The notes: generated by a model from the letters alone, not told the origin. A stretch of 33,979 bases of DNA from Thermoguttaceae bacterium (GCA_017939795.1 JAGBAA010000049.1:1-33979), one strand, 5' to 3'; shown: positions 21,296 through 30,093, counted from the stretch's first letter. Translations and numbers: made by a program.

Positions 21296-22828
21296 ATGCC
21301 ATCCTGCCGAATGTTCTCACGAGTACGCAGAGCCTGGACGATTCTTGTCTGCAGCTCGTTTTCATTTCTTTCTGCCGTACTTGCCTTTGCCGGCCAGCCT
21401 GCCTCCCACACTCCGGATCCCGGCGTCATGAGTGCCCGATATTATGAGATCTGGAATGATGACGTTCAGAAAGAGATCGACGCCCGAATCGAAAAATACC
21501 GCAAGGCCGATGCCTCCGTGACGCTCCAGAACGTCAAACCCGGCACGGATGTCCGCGTTGAGCAGATCACTCACGAATTCATTTTCGGCGCGCACATTTT
21601 CAATTTCCGTCAGCTTGGAACCTGTGAGCGCAATGCCCGCTACGAAAATCTCTACGGCACGCTGTTCAATTCAGCAACAGTCGCATTTTACTGGAAAAAA
21701 TTCGAATTGGAACCCGACAAACCGCGCTTTGCGACCGAAGAACGCGACACGGAAGCGTTCTGGAACCAGTGCGCCGATCCAAAATCCCAGCCTCACTGGC
21801 GTCGTCCAGCCAGCGACCAGTGTGTCGAATTCTGTGAGACAAAAGGAATTCGGATCCATGGGCATCCCATGGTCTGGGGAAATCGGACATGGCAGCATCC
21901 GGACTGGATCTGGCACAATTACGCACTCCCGGAAGAAAAAGCCAAACTCGCGATCGACAAAAAGAAACTTTACGAGCACTCCACGGATGAGATCTTCGCC
22001 ATGGGGCCCAATTATATTCAGGAATACGATCGCCGAATGTTCGAGCGCATCCGCATCCTCGCCGACCACTATGGAGATCGCGTCGACAGCTGGGATGTCG
22101 TGAATGAAAGTGCCGTCGATTTCCACGGAAACGTCCGGACCGGCGAAAAAGTCATGAAAAGCCGCTACGGACTCATGCCGGCAGACTACCCGCTCCGTGC
22201 ATTTCAGACCGCACAGGAAGTTCTCCCGGAATCCGTCCTCCTGAACATCAACGACTACGCGAACAATCAGAACTACGCGAACCAGACCAAAGCCCTCATG
22301 GAGGCCGGATGCAAAATCGACATCATCGGGTCGCAGATGCACCTTTTCAACCCGAAACAGACTCTCAATATCGCAAAGGGAGAAGAGATCCAGACTCCGG
22401 AACAGATCTGGGACCGCATGGAGATCCTCAGCCAGACTGGCCTGCCGATCCATCTGAGCGAAATCACGATCACCGCCCCGAACGATGACGCAGTCGGCCG
22501 AGATATTCAGGCGATCGTCGCACGGAACCTCTACCGCATGTGGTTCTCCATCCCTAATATGATGGGGATCACGTGGTGGAATGTCGTCGATGACTGCGGC
22601 GCACCGGGCGAACCGACCACTTCCGGCCTCCTTACGCGGGATGCTCAGCCGAAACCGTCCTTCTACGCACTCGACCAGCTCATCAACCATGAATGGAAGA
22701 CTCGATTTTCCCAGAAAGCCGAAACGTCCTCCATGGAGCTGAGATTCCGCGGCTTCAAAGGGAAGTACCGCATCTCCTGGACGGACGAAAACGGCAAAGA
22801 ATGCACGATGGAAACGATCATCCGTTAA
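21296..22828 (+). CDS. Secreted GH10 endo-1,4-beta-xylanase
   Basis: 510 residues from the ATG at 21296, which has AAGGAG 6 nt upstream; the frame is open further 5' but without a binding site. Arginine-rich start and hydrophobic core to about residue 33 form the signal peptide. An N-terminal beta-sandwich-like part (about 50-100, VRVEQITHEFIFGAHIFNF) leads into the GH10 barrel with FYWKKFELEP, IHGHPMVWGN, SWDVVNES (acid/base Glu271) and HLSEITI (nucleophile Glu389), then WWNVVDDCGAPGEPTTSGLL. The retaining mechanism on xylan is well established for GH10. A short C-terminal beta segment ends the protein. It fits a plant-polysaccharide-degrading habitat. Confidence 0.92.
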   Translation: MPSCRMFSRVRRAWTILVCSSFSFLSAVLAFAGQPASHTPDPGVMSARYYEIWNDDVQKEIDARIEKYRKADASVTLQNVKPGTDVRVEQITHEFIFGAHIFNFRQLGTCERNARYENLYGTLFNSATVAFYWKKFELEPDKPRFATEERDTEAFWNQCADPKSQPHWRRPASDQCVEFCETKGIRIHGHPMVWGNRTWQHPDWIWHNYALPEEKAKLAIDKKKLYEHSTDEIFAMGPNYIQEYDRRMFERIRILADHYGDRVDSWDVVNESAVDFHGNVRTGEKVMKSRYGLMPADYPLRAFQTAQEVLPESVLLNINDYANNQNYANQTKALMEAGCKIDIIGSQMHLFNPKQTLNIAKGEEIQTPEQIWDRMEILSQTGLPIHLSEITITAPNDDAVGRDIQAIVARNLYRMWFSIPNMMGITWWNVVDDCGAPGEPTTSGLLTRDAQPKPSFYALDQLINHEWKTRFSQKAETSSMELRFRGFKGKYRISWTDENGKECTMETIIR

Positions 22829-23131
22829 CGTCGGTCAGGATATGCAGACTGCGGAGATTCCTGGAAACGCCAATTTATGAACCTGGATTTCCCCCGCATG
22901 GAGACTCTCCGTCTTGAAAGTCTCTTCAGCTGCAAAATTTTGGAAATTGAACGTTCCCCGACCACCCTCTTTTAAGAAAGCGGCCGGGGACTCCATAAAA
23001 TCAGGATCTAAGATGGTCAGAAATCACACAGAGTGTGAACGTGCGCAAGATGCGCAAATATTGCCAGCCATTCTAGAATAGAGTAAACGATGTTTCAGAA
23101 TATCCACCTCATCTATTAAGGAGTTCATTCG
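22829..23131. other. Intergenic region, 303 bp, with hairpin and small dyads
   Basis: TCCCCGACC (22955-22963) can pair with GGCCGGGGA (one G-T pair) ending at 22990, a possible xylanase terminator without T-run. TCACAC-AGA-GTGTGA (23024-23038) and two TGCGCA palindromes (23042-23047, 23051-23056) lie upstream of ubiX and might be operators. No gene seen. Confidence 0.4.
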
Positions 23132-23806
23132 ATGTGCAAGAGAAAATTTGTCGTCGCGCTCACGGGTGCCAGCGGAATGGCGTATGCTGTGCGGCTTCTG
23201 GAAGTCATGAGTACCTGCGAGTGCGAGATCCATCTCGTCATCAGCGATACTGCGTATGAGGTTCTCGAGACAGAGACGGGGATCTCCATTCCGCGCCAGG
23301 AATTTACTCCCTGCGCACTGGGACTTTCCGCAAGCTGTGAATCCAAATTTTTTCCATCCGGAAGGATCCACTTTCACCGATGCGATGATTTCACTGCCGC
23401 AATTGCGTCCGGCTCCTATCGTACCGATGGAATGGTCGTCTGTCCATGCACGATGGGAACGCTGGGGGCGATCGCATCCGGATTGAGCATGAACCTGATC
23501 CATCGGGCAGCTGAAGTTCATCTGAAAGAACACCGAAAGCTCATTCTCGTTCCGCGCGAAACCCCCTATTCGCTCATTCAGCTGGAAAACATGACGCGCA
23601 TCGCACGCGCCGGAGGAATTATCCTTCCTGCCTCCCCCGCGTTCTATCAGGGAGTCTCTGACCTGAACGGAATCGTGAATTTTATCGTTTCGCGCATTTG
23701 CGATCAGCTCGGGATCGAAAACAGTCTCTCCCCAAGATGGCGAGGGCCGGAGGAACCTGAGATCGAAACGCCGGACTATGAAAAATTCATTGAAATGGCC
23801 GGCTGA
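23132..23806 (+). CDS. ubiX: Flavin prenyltransferase UbiX
   Basis: 224 residues with AAGGAG 8 nt before the ATG. The FMN-binding start VALTGASGMAYAVRLLE and the long conserved block with SYRTDGMVVCPCTMGTLGAI, SGLSMNLIHRAAEV and LVPRETPYSLIQLENM are diagnostic of UbiX. The enzyme joins dimethylallyl phosphate to FMN to make the prenylated flavin cofactor of UbiD-type decarboxylases. No ubiD is in the window. It stands alone, ending at a bidirectional terminator. Confidence 0.95.
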   Translation: MCKRKFVVALTGASGMAYAVRLLEVMSTCECEIHLVISDTAYEVLETETGISIPRQEFTPCALGLSASCESKFFPSGRIHFHRCDDFTAAIASGSYRTDGMVVCPCTMGTLGAIASGLSMNLIHRAAEVHLKEHRKLILVPRETPYSLIQLENMTRIARAGGIILPASPAFYQGVSDLNGIVNFIVSRICDQLGIENSLSPRWRGPEEPEIETPDYEKFIEMAG

Positions 23807-23854
23807 GTCTGCGTCTTAAGAAAAACGAACCCAAGAAAAAGTCCCCACAAAACA

Positions 23855-23887
23855 AAACACGCAGGACCCGTCAGATCCTGCGTGTTT
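23855..23887. terminator. Bidirectional intrinsic terminator between ubiX and the repeat protein gene
   Basis: 12-bp perfect stem AAACACGCAGGA (23855-23866) / TCCTGCGTGTTT (23876-23887) with a 9-nt loop, in the gap between convergent genes. An A-rich left flank gives U-rich RNA on the minus strand. Confidence 0.75.
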
Positions 23888-23917
23888 CCAATTCCTGAAG
23901 TACTTAGAGACTCCTGA

Positions 23918-26185
23918 TCATTTCGCGTTGGAAGGCGCAGCCGTTTCAGCCTCCTTTGCTTGCTCCAGTTCCTCGAACTCCTTCTTCGTCGGACGGTCGA
24001 TCAGGAAACCGCCGTTCATACCACGACGAACACTCGCATTGTTTTTCGCCCGGCTTCCGTAAGTATCCGTTCCGCCGTAGTCGATCAGGAAGCTGAAATT
24101 CCCGCCGCACTGGGGAAGGTCATGATACGTAATGTTTCCGGATGCGTATCCCTGACTCGAGCCAACGTATTTGTCGTCTCCGCTGAAATTCACCATCACG
24201 CCAAGGCTGGCCTGTGCACCCTGCCCCTGATTTCCGCTTCCGGCTCCCGTCGTGATGTCGTTACCGAGGAAATCATAGAAGAACGTCGCGCCGCAGTCCC
24301 ACGCAAATCCCTGAGACATGATCGAGGCCCAATAGGAATCGTCTCCACTATCTTCAAAGAAAAAACCTGCCGCATAATGGCATCCGAAACCGGAGCTGAA
24401 ACGCTGGAATTTTCTTTCCTGGCGCGGGCGGCCGTCCCACATGACGGCAGTAGAGCCCTGATGAACGTCATCTCCCTCAAAATCGCGCAGAAAACCGAGA
24501 CCCATCCAGTACCCGCCGCCATGCGCAATATAATCGAACTCGTATCGGTCCGCTCCTTCTCCTTCGAGAAGAACGCCGATACCGCCGGCCGCAACACCAC
24601 GGATCCCAGTACCAAGCCCCTGGCCCCAGCCTTCGTAGCCGGGAGTTTCCGGATAGGAATCATAGTACATTCCGCCAGTATAGTAAATATCGTCCCCGGT
24701 GCAGTCCTCAAGGATCCCACAGCCGAGCGGCTGTCCCATCCCCTGCGACCACATCGCAGCATGGTATTTGTCGTTTCCGCGCCGGTCGATCAGGATCCCA
24801 AGACCGCAGACGGCGGTTCCCTGCAGACGACGGATCCCATCATAGGAATCATCTCCGTCAAAGTCGATCAGAGCACACGCCCCCGCCATGGCAGACCCCT
24901 GCGCGTGATGTTTCGCAATGTACTGATCATTTCCCTGAACATCAACGAGCATGGAAATTCCAAGAATACAGCTTCCCTGGATCCCTGGGAGGTTTCCGCG
25001 ATAGGTATCGTTTCCATGAATATCCAGGATCGCCAAAATCGGGCGTTTCAGATTCACCGCACCTTCAAGATACGTATCGTCCCCGTCCAGATCCACGATC
25101 GCGCAGACATTCGTCATCTTCTCGATCTCGTAAGTATTCGCACCACGTCCGCCGACAACAATGACGCCGGCCTGAGTTTCAATGATCCGTTCGATCGTTC
25201 CGGAAACGCCATCATACGTCAGTTCTTCGCCTTTCTTCTCAGAAAGTTTGTCGAGAGCACGAATGAAATGCGGGTCCATAAGAAGAGACAGCTCCGCAAT
25301 ACCTTCATACATTGCACTCTGATCGATCTTCTGCATGGCCTGGATCTGCACTTTGGCACTGCCGCGCATCGAAACGGTGTGTCCGACCGAGGCGTCGACC
25401 GTCAAATTCCGGTGTGCATAGTTCGAAATACGGGCAAGTTCCTCTTTGCTCAGAGGCGCGATCGCACGGCCATGGCACATGAGCGCATCAACCAGTACTT
25501 TTTCCAGAGAATCCAGCGCAGCGTCTCCCGACTGTCCCGATTTCCAGTAATCCGGAATACGCACAGAATCACCATTGACGTCCATTCGGTCAGCAGCGCG
25601 CTTCAGTGCTTTACAGAAACCGATACGGCCGGCACAGAGCTGAGCGTGAAGCAGACGGGTAAACTCTTCTGCTTCGCCGGCACCTTTGAGCGGATCCGCC
25701 ATGATCTCATTAAACCACTTCAGACGGCCAAGACCGTTCAGTTCCGATCCGGAACGCACGCTCTGAGTGTTGCGCATCACACCGCCAAGGTAATGACGCC
25801 ACTGATTGTACCGGTCATTCAGATTCCGATCTGAGATGCCGGACACAATATCGCGAATCGACTGGTTGACGATCGATGATCCGCCCAGAAGGCCGGTATA
25901 CGGCGAACGAGGATCGTCTTTCGAAGGATAAATATCAAAATTCTTAAACGTTTGAAAATATGTATTCTGCGACGCACCTTTGATCTCCGGCGTTGGTTCA
26001 ACTTTGGTCTGGACGGCACGGCTGCTCGAATAGGTGTTTTCCTCGGGAAGGATCCGATTACTCTGCTGAAAACGGCCCCAAAGCTGGCCTTCCGCAGGCG
26101 AAACACAAATCGAAAACATGCAGGCAAACGTGAAAGCCGCACATAAACCGAAATACGGACGAAATGATTTCAAACAACAAGCCAT
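23918..26185 (-). CDS. Secreted protein with thirteen GDDxY-type repeats
   Basis: 755 residues; AAAGGA precedes the ATG. An N-terminal signal peptide (hydrophobic about 10-29) is followed by a helical region (100-340). Residues about 346-710 hold thirteen repeats with the core D-x-x-G-[ND]-D-x-Y, for example DLDGDDTY (365), DIHGNDTY (388), DVQGNDQY (415), DFDGDDSY (441), DRRGNDKY (467), DCTGDDIY (494), DFEGDDVH (568), NFSGDDKY (666) and DYGGTDTY (702). Spacing is about 23-47 residues, with Gly/Ala-rich strands such as GSAMAGACALIDF between. The acidic turns suggest calcium binding in a solenoid, comparable in spirit to RTX repeats but with longer spacing. A Glu/Ala-rich tail closes it. Function unknown; probably cell-surface or extracellular. 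Confidence 0.85.
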   Translation of the reverse strand: MACCLKSFRPYFGLCAAFTFACMFSICVSPAEGQLWGRFQQSNRILPEENTYSSSRAVQTKVEPTPEIKGASQNTYFQTFKNFDIYPSKDDPRSPYTGLLGGSSIVNQSIRDIVSGISDRNLNDRYNQWRHYLGGVMRNTQSVRSGSELNGLGRLKWFNEIMADPLKGAGEAEEFTRLLHAQLCAGRIGFCKALKRAADRMDVNGDSVRIPDYWKSGQSGDAALDSLEKVLVDALMCHGRAIAPLSKEELARISNYAHRNLTVDASVGHTVSMRGSAKVQIQAMQKIDQSAMYEGIAELSLLMDPHFIRALDKLSEKKGEELTYDGVSGTIERIIETQAGVIVVGGRGANTYEIEKMTNVCAIVDLDGDDTYLEGAVNLKRPILAILDIHGNDTYRGNLPGIQGSCILGISMLVDVQGNDQYIAKHHAQGSAMAGACALIDFDGDDSYDGIRRLQGTAVCGLGILIDRRGNDKYHAAMWSQGMGQPLGCGILEDCTGDDIYYTGGMYYDSYPETPGYEGWGQGLGTGIRGVAAGGIGVLLEGEGADRYEFDYIAHGGGYWMGLGFLRDFEGDDVHQGSTAVMWDGRPRQERKFQRFSSGFGCHYAAGFFFEDSGDDSYWASIMSQGFAWDCGATFFYDFLGNDITTGAGSGNQGQGAQASLGVMVNFSGDDKYVGSSQGYASGNITYHDLPQCGGNFSFLIDYGGTDTYGSRAKNNASVRRGMNGGFLIDRPTKKEFEELEQAKEAETAAPSNAK

Positions 26186-26333
26186 GATTTATCCTTTTAA
26201 AAGCAAAATATAAAATACTTTTTAGGTTATCGTCATTTTCAGGCTCCAAACAAAGTTCACGTTTTTTATTTTTAGAAATTTTACCAAAAAAATAATTATT
26301 GAATTTAAAAAACAGACTTTTAGATGAAAAAGA

Positions 26334-26367
26334 AAAGGGAGTGAAACTTTACCATTTCACTCCCTTT
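26334..26367 (-). terminator. Intrinsic terminator of the EF-G-like gene
   Basis: 13-bp perfect stem AAAGGGAGTGAAA (26334-26346) / TTTCACTCCCTTT (26355-26367), 8-nt loop. On the minus strand it is followed by TCTTTTTC. It lies 33 bp beyond the EF-G-like stop. Confidence 0.8.
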
Positions 26368-26399
26368 GGCAGTTTATGCAAAGAATTCAGTCAGGAAAA

Positions 26400-28451
26400 T
26401 TACTCTTCCTCTTCTTCCTGTTTGTTCTTCGCAATGATGTCCTGGATAATGTTGCCCGGGACGATATCATAACGGTCGAACTCAAGCGTGTAGCTGCCCT
26501 GACCGCCCGTCATGGAAGCCAGAACGCGCGCGTAGGTCGTGACTTCAGCAAGCGGGATCTCAGCAATGATCGTCTGCATTCCACCGCCGGCACTTTCCAT
26601 ACCAAGCGGACGGCCGCGGCGCGTGGAAAGGTCACCGGAGATGTCGCCGACTTTATCGTTCGGGATCGTGATCTCGATCTTGACGACCGGCTCAAGCAGC
26701 GTCGGTTTGCATTCCTGGAACACGTTGCGGAAACACATCGAAGCCGCCGTTTTGAAGGCCGTTTCGTTGGAGTCAACGTCGTGCATCTTACCGAAGTAAA
26801 GTTCAACAGCGATGTCCTGGACCTTGCAGCCCGCGATGACACCCTTCGTCATTCTTTCGCGGAAACCCTTTTCGATCGCCGGCTTGAAGTTGTCGGAAAT
26901 CGACCCCTGAGTGACCGTGTCGATCCACAGGAAGTTGAATTCCGGATCATGATGGAATTCTTTCAGCGTCGGGAACTTGTCCTTCGTGCAGAATTCAGCC
27001 GGATCCGTACCGCCCGGGAACGGGTACATGCGGATGTGGACTTCACCGAACTGACCGGAACCGCCGGACTGTTTCTTGTGGCGGTAGCTGCCGTCGCCGT
27101 TACGCTGGATCGTTTCACGGTACGGAATTTTCGGTTCTTTCGTATCGACTTCCACCTTGTCGCGTCTCTTGAGACGTTCGCGCAGGATCTGAAGGTGAAG
27201 TTCGCTCATACCGGTGATGACGAGTTCTTTCGTCTGGGCATCCTGATCACGCTTGAACGTGGAGTCTTCGTCGCACAGCTTGGCCAGTGCGCCGGAGAGT
27301 TTGCCTTCGTCGCCGCGGGATTTCGGGGTCGCAGCCAGCGAAACCATCGGGGTCGGGAACGTGATCTCGTTCATCGTGGCGTTGCCGAGCGTCGTACTCG
27401 TGTAGAGATCTTCCGCTTTCGTTACGGCGCAGATGTAGCCCGGGCCGGCTTCGTCAAGAGCCACCGTCTGGTTGCCCAGCATCTGGAAGAGCTGCGCGAT
27501 CTTCAGACCTTTACGGCTTCCAGTGACCGGAACGGTATCGCCGGTCTTGACCGTGCCCTGATAGACGCGGAAGTAGCTCAGCTTCTGCACGAACGGGTCC
27601 GCGCGAGTCTTGAAGACCTGAGCGACGAGCGGTTCGGAAGCGTCCGCTTTGAGTTCGAATTCTTCGCCGTTAGCGTCTTTCGCCGTACGGGTATTCATTC
27701 CCGGATTCAGACCGGCGAGGGCGATAGCATCAAGCAGCTCGTCAAGACCGATCTCATTTTTACCGCTGGTGCAGAGGATCGGGACGATCAGCCCCTGAGC
27801 GACCGCTTTAGGAAGCAGGACAGCCAGGTCAGCTTCGGTCGGCATTTCACCTTCCATGAACTGCATCATCCAGTCATCATCGCACATGACGACCTGTTCG
27901 ATGAAAGCTTCGTCATCCATGCAGGATTTCACCGCGGAGAAACCGCCGCCGACGGTATCCGGGGTGTTCATCAGGCAGCATTCCGAACCGAAAACATCCT
28001 GGATCTGAGCGACCAGTTCGTCAAACTTGATATTGTCGCCATCCAGCTTGTTGATGACCACGAAACGGCCGAGACCGAGATTTTTGGCTTCGTTGAAAAC
28101 TCGGCGGGTATTCACTTCGATACCGCTCTGCGCATTAATGACGACCGCCACGTTATCGACGCCGTTCATCGCACCGATCGTCTGACCAATGAAATCCGGA
28201 TAACCGGGCGTATCGATAAGATTGAAGAGCTTGCCTTTGTAATCGAAGTGGGTGAGTTTGGATTCGATCGTATATTTATGTGCCTTTTCTTCTTCTTCGC
28301 AATCGCAGAAGCTGCTTCCGGCATCCACGGTCCCCGTGTGATTGATGGCCTTGGTTCGGTGGAGTATCTTATCAACCATCGTGGTCTTACCAGTGCTACA
28401 ATGCCCACAAAGCGCGATGTTTCGGATACTATCGACTTGATACTTCGCCAT
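26400..28451 (-). CDS. Elongation factor G-like translational GTPase (EF-G paralogue type)
   Basis: 683 residues; AAAGGG precedes the ATG. G1 is GHCSTGKTT (16-24), G3 is DTPGYPDF, G4 is NKLD, and the G5-like TSGKNEIG follows. Domains II-V are recognisable: DPFVQKLSYFRVYQGTVK, GMSELHLQILRERLKRR, KKQSGGSGQFGEV and RRGRPLGMES. The domain IV tip and overall length fit EF-G, but the switch I region reads EEEEKAHKYTIESK instead of the RGITI of translocating EF-G, and the C-terminus is a glutamate run. This suggests a paralogue of the EF-G-like (EF-G2/FusA-like) group, whose roles in elongation, recycling or stress differ. There are no ribosomal protein neighbours, again arguing against the main fusA locus. 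Confidence 0.88.
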   Translation of the reverse strand: MAKYQVDSIRNIALCGHCSTGKTTMVDKILHRTKAINHTGTVDAGSSFCDCEEEEKAHKYTIESKLTHFDYKGKLFNLIDTPGYPDFIGQTIGAMNGVDNVAVVINAQSGIEVNTRRVFNEAKNLGLGRFVVINKLDGDNIKFDELVAQIQDVFGSECCLMNTPDTVGGGFSAVKSCMDDEAFIEQVVMCDDDWMMQFMEGEMPTEADLAVLLPKAVAQGLIVPILCTSGKNEIGLDELLDAIALAGLNPGMNTRTAKDANGEEFELKADASEPLVAQVFKTRADPFVQKLSYFRVYQGTVKTGDTVPVTGSRKGLKIAQLFQMLGNQTVALDEAGPGYICAVTKAEDLYTSTTLGNATMNEITFPTPMVSLAATPKSRGDEGKLSGALAKLCDEDSTFKRDQDAQTKELVITGMSELHLQILRERLKRRDKVEVDTKEPKIPYRETIQRNGDGSYRHKKQSGGSGQFGEVHIRMYPFPGGTDPAEFCTKDKFPTLKEFHHDPEFNFLWIDTVTQGSISDNFKPAIEKGFRERMTKGVIAGCKVQDIAVELYFGKMHDVDSNETAFKTAASMCFRNVFQECKPTLLEPVVKIEITIPNDKVGDISGDLSTRRGRPLGMESAGGGMQTIIAEIPLAEVTTYARVLASMTGGQGSYTLEFDRYDIVPGNIIQDIIAKNKQEEEEE

Positions 28452-28724
28452 GAATTCGTCCCTTTAATATGATATGGTGATCTTGACAACACATTCTTCC
28501 GGACAGTGACCTGGGCATCCCCAAAAAGTCGCAGACTCGGCCGCTGTCTGAAATATAAAGTAAAACAATTATATCAAAAATAAAACCGGATGGAAGGGGG
28601 AGGGGCCGAAAGAAAACGGCATTCGGGTACTTTTTAACCAAATTTCTTAAAAAAATTCAGATTTTTCCCAACACAAAGCTGATATTTCTCCCATTTCCCC
28701 CCAACTGGCACCCCTTAAAAAATT
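28452..28724. other. Leader/promoter region of the EF-G-like gene
   Basis: No gene. It contains the extended -10 at 28568-28576 and the C-rich element near 28596-28606 (minus strand), then an AT-rich stretch up to the terminator of the upstream gene. Confidence 0.55.
28568..28606 (-). promoter_or_regulatory. Extended -10 promoter with C-rich upstream element (EF-G-like gene)
   Basis: Minus strand: GCCCCTCCCCC (28606-28596) precedes a TTTTTGATATAAT block, with TATAAT at 28573-28568 and TG one base upstream of it. The -35 region carries only TTCCAT. A near copy with the same spacing lies at 29602-29640. Confidence 0.5.
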
Positions 28725-28752
28725 GCCCGGCAGTACCCACGTACCGTCGGGC
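28713..28752 (-). terminator. Intrinsic terminator of the S24 peptidase gene
   Basis: 12-bp stem with two G-T pairs (28725-28736 with 28741-28752), 4-nt loop, followed on the minus strand by AATTTTTT. It is 34 bp past the stop codon. Confidence 0.75.
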
Positions 28753-28786
28753 GATCGGCTTTACTGTCCCGCTGACCGGAAAAAAC

Positions 28787-29302
28787 TCAGACCGAGTGGA
28801 TCGCAAACTTAACGACCCCCCAGATATTGAGCTCGGTGCCCTCCGGAATGGCGATCGACGGATAGTCCGGATTCTCGCTGTGGAGTTCCGTGGAACCATC
28901 CTTACGGACCAGACGCTTCACCGTGAATTCATTATTGATGATCGCAATGACGATGTCATTGTTTTCCGGTTCTGCACTTTTATCCACAACAAGGACGTCA
29001 TCTGCAAAAATCCCTGCACCGATCATGGACTCGCCAGCCGCGCGCACAAAGAACGTCGCCGCAGGATTCTGCACCAGAAAACCGGCCAGATCCAGACCTT
29101 CCGCCGGGAGATCTTCCATCGCAGCCGGGAAACCGGCCTGGCAGGTGTTCGGGTACATCGGGTAGACGTCCCCTTTGCGATGGATGAAATTCACAATCTG
29201 ATCGACCATCGATTCGGGAACGCGAATCGCTTTCGTCGGAACTCCGAACTTTCCAGTTCCCTTCGGACGACCAGCCCCTTTACGTTTTCCGCCTCTTGGC
29301 AT
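28787..29302 (-). CDS. UmuD/LexA-family S24 autopeptidase, orphan
   Basis: 171 residues; AAGGGG precedes the ATG. The N-terminus is basic (MPRGGKRKGAGRPKGTGKFG), followed by KAIRVPESMVDQIVNFI. A UmuD-like self-cleavage site is visible: AGFPAAMEDLPAEGLDL with Ala56-Gly57 in the position of the E. coli UmuD Cys-Gly cut. The catalytic Ser92 (RAAGESMIGAGI) and Lys129 (FTVKRLV) complete the Ser-Lys dyad. It resembles UmuD more than LexA because there is no winged-helix domain, yet no umuC polymerase gene is adjacent. The basic GAGRPKG tail could contact DNA. Expected behaviour is RecA-stimulated self-cleavage after DNA damage. A dyad just upstream (29333-29350) may control it. Confidence 0.87.
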   Translation of the reverse strand: MPRGGKRKGAGRPKGTGKFGVPTKAIRVPESMVDQIVNFIHRKGDVYPMYPNTCQAGFPAAMEDLPAEGLDLAGFLVQNPAATFFVRAAGESMIGAGIFADDVLVVDKSAEPENNDIVIAIINNEFTVKRLVRKDGSTELHSENPDYPSIAIPEGTELNIWGVVKFAIHSV

Positions 29303-29332
29303 TTTTTATCCCCTTCCGTGATAAAAACTCAA

Positions 29333-29350
29333 TCAAACCGTCCGGTTTGA
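29333..29350 (-). promoter_or_regulatory. 18-bp dyad operator candidate upstream of the S24 peptidase gene
   Basis: TCAAACCG-TC-CGGTTTGA, perfect 8-bp arms with a 2-bp centre, 31 bp before the start codon. Its position suits a repressor site such as an SOS box, but it does not match the E. coli or Gram-positive LexA consensus that I know. Confidence 0.5.
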
Positions 29351-30064
29351 AAAAAATCGTCAATGGTCCACTGCAGTGAAGAGTGATGCCTCGAAAATTC
29401 TGAGACATCGGATCCCGGGAGCAACTGGGAACTCTTCGGAATATCGCACAGACCATTCCATATACTCAATTGATTATACGGAGATCACCAACAGATCGTT
29501 CCCGGAAAATCACCATCTCCCCAGAACGGAGGATCTCACGTCAAACGCATATATCCCATGACTTTGAGCAGTATGGGCAAAAATGTACGTCACAATACTT
29601 AACTATATCAAAAAAACCAAGAAATAAAAGGGGGAGGGGCGCAAAAAAGCGATTGATTTTGCAGAAATTCCAACAAAATCCACAAAAAAACACAACAAAA
29701 AAGAAAAACATTCCCCATTTCCTGTATCTCTTCGGCCTCTATTCCTTCGGAATTTCTTCATTTTGTTCGTGTTCGCAGGCTATTCCATGACGTTCTCAAG
29801 TCATTTCCGGCACTTCTGAACACCGGCCCGATGGATCTCAGGCATCCATTTTCCCAATGCTCACCCCCTCTTTCCCGACCGACCGTTTTCCCATCCTTCA
29901 TCGCCCATTTCTTTTCCGCTTCTTTTCGATTTCGATCTCGTCTTTCCATCTATCTTTTTCTCCATCCATCCCGATTTCCCTCCCCCAACGGCTTCAGAAC
30001 CGCCAAAACCTTTAGATATTTGAAAAAAATCGGCAAGAAATGCCAAATTTCCCATCCATGGCCC
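29351..30064. other. Gene-free region of about 0.7 kb
   Basis: No convincing coding frame, RNA gene or mobile element. It contains a C-rich/extended -10 element (29602-29640, minus strand) and, at about 29710-29995, a strongly pyrimidine-rich plus strand (long C/T runs). ATGGAT-CTCAGGC-ATCCAT (29831-29849) is a small inverted repeat. It could be decayed coding DNA. Confidence 0.5.
29602..29640 (-). promoter_or_regulatory. Second copy of C-rich element plus extended -10
   Basis: Minus strand GCCCCTCCCCC followed, at the same 26-bp offset as the EF-G-like promoter, by TTTTTGATATAGT. It could drive the S24 peptidase gene from a leader of about 300 nt. Confidence 0.4.
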
Positions 30065-30093
30065 TTGCGAAAGTTCGATCCATCGTGTAAAAT
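30065..30093 (+). promoter_or_regulatory. Promoter of the DUF362 gene
   Basis: TTGCGA (30065-30070), 17-bp spacer, TAAAAT (30088-30093), about 100 bp before the start at 30201. Confidence 0.6.

Noticed and set aside
26376..28472. 698-codon plus-strand open frame opposite the EF-G-like gene
   Set aside because: Exact antisense of a clear translational GTPase. Long antisense frames also occur opposite the glutaminase-like gene (2671-3870), the GDDxY protein (23960-25834) and the HzsA-related gene (8625-10583), so this is an effect of codon use.
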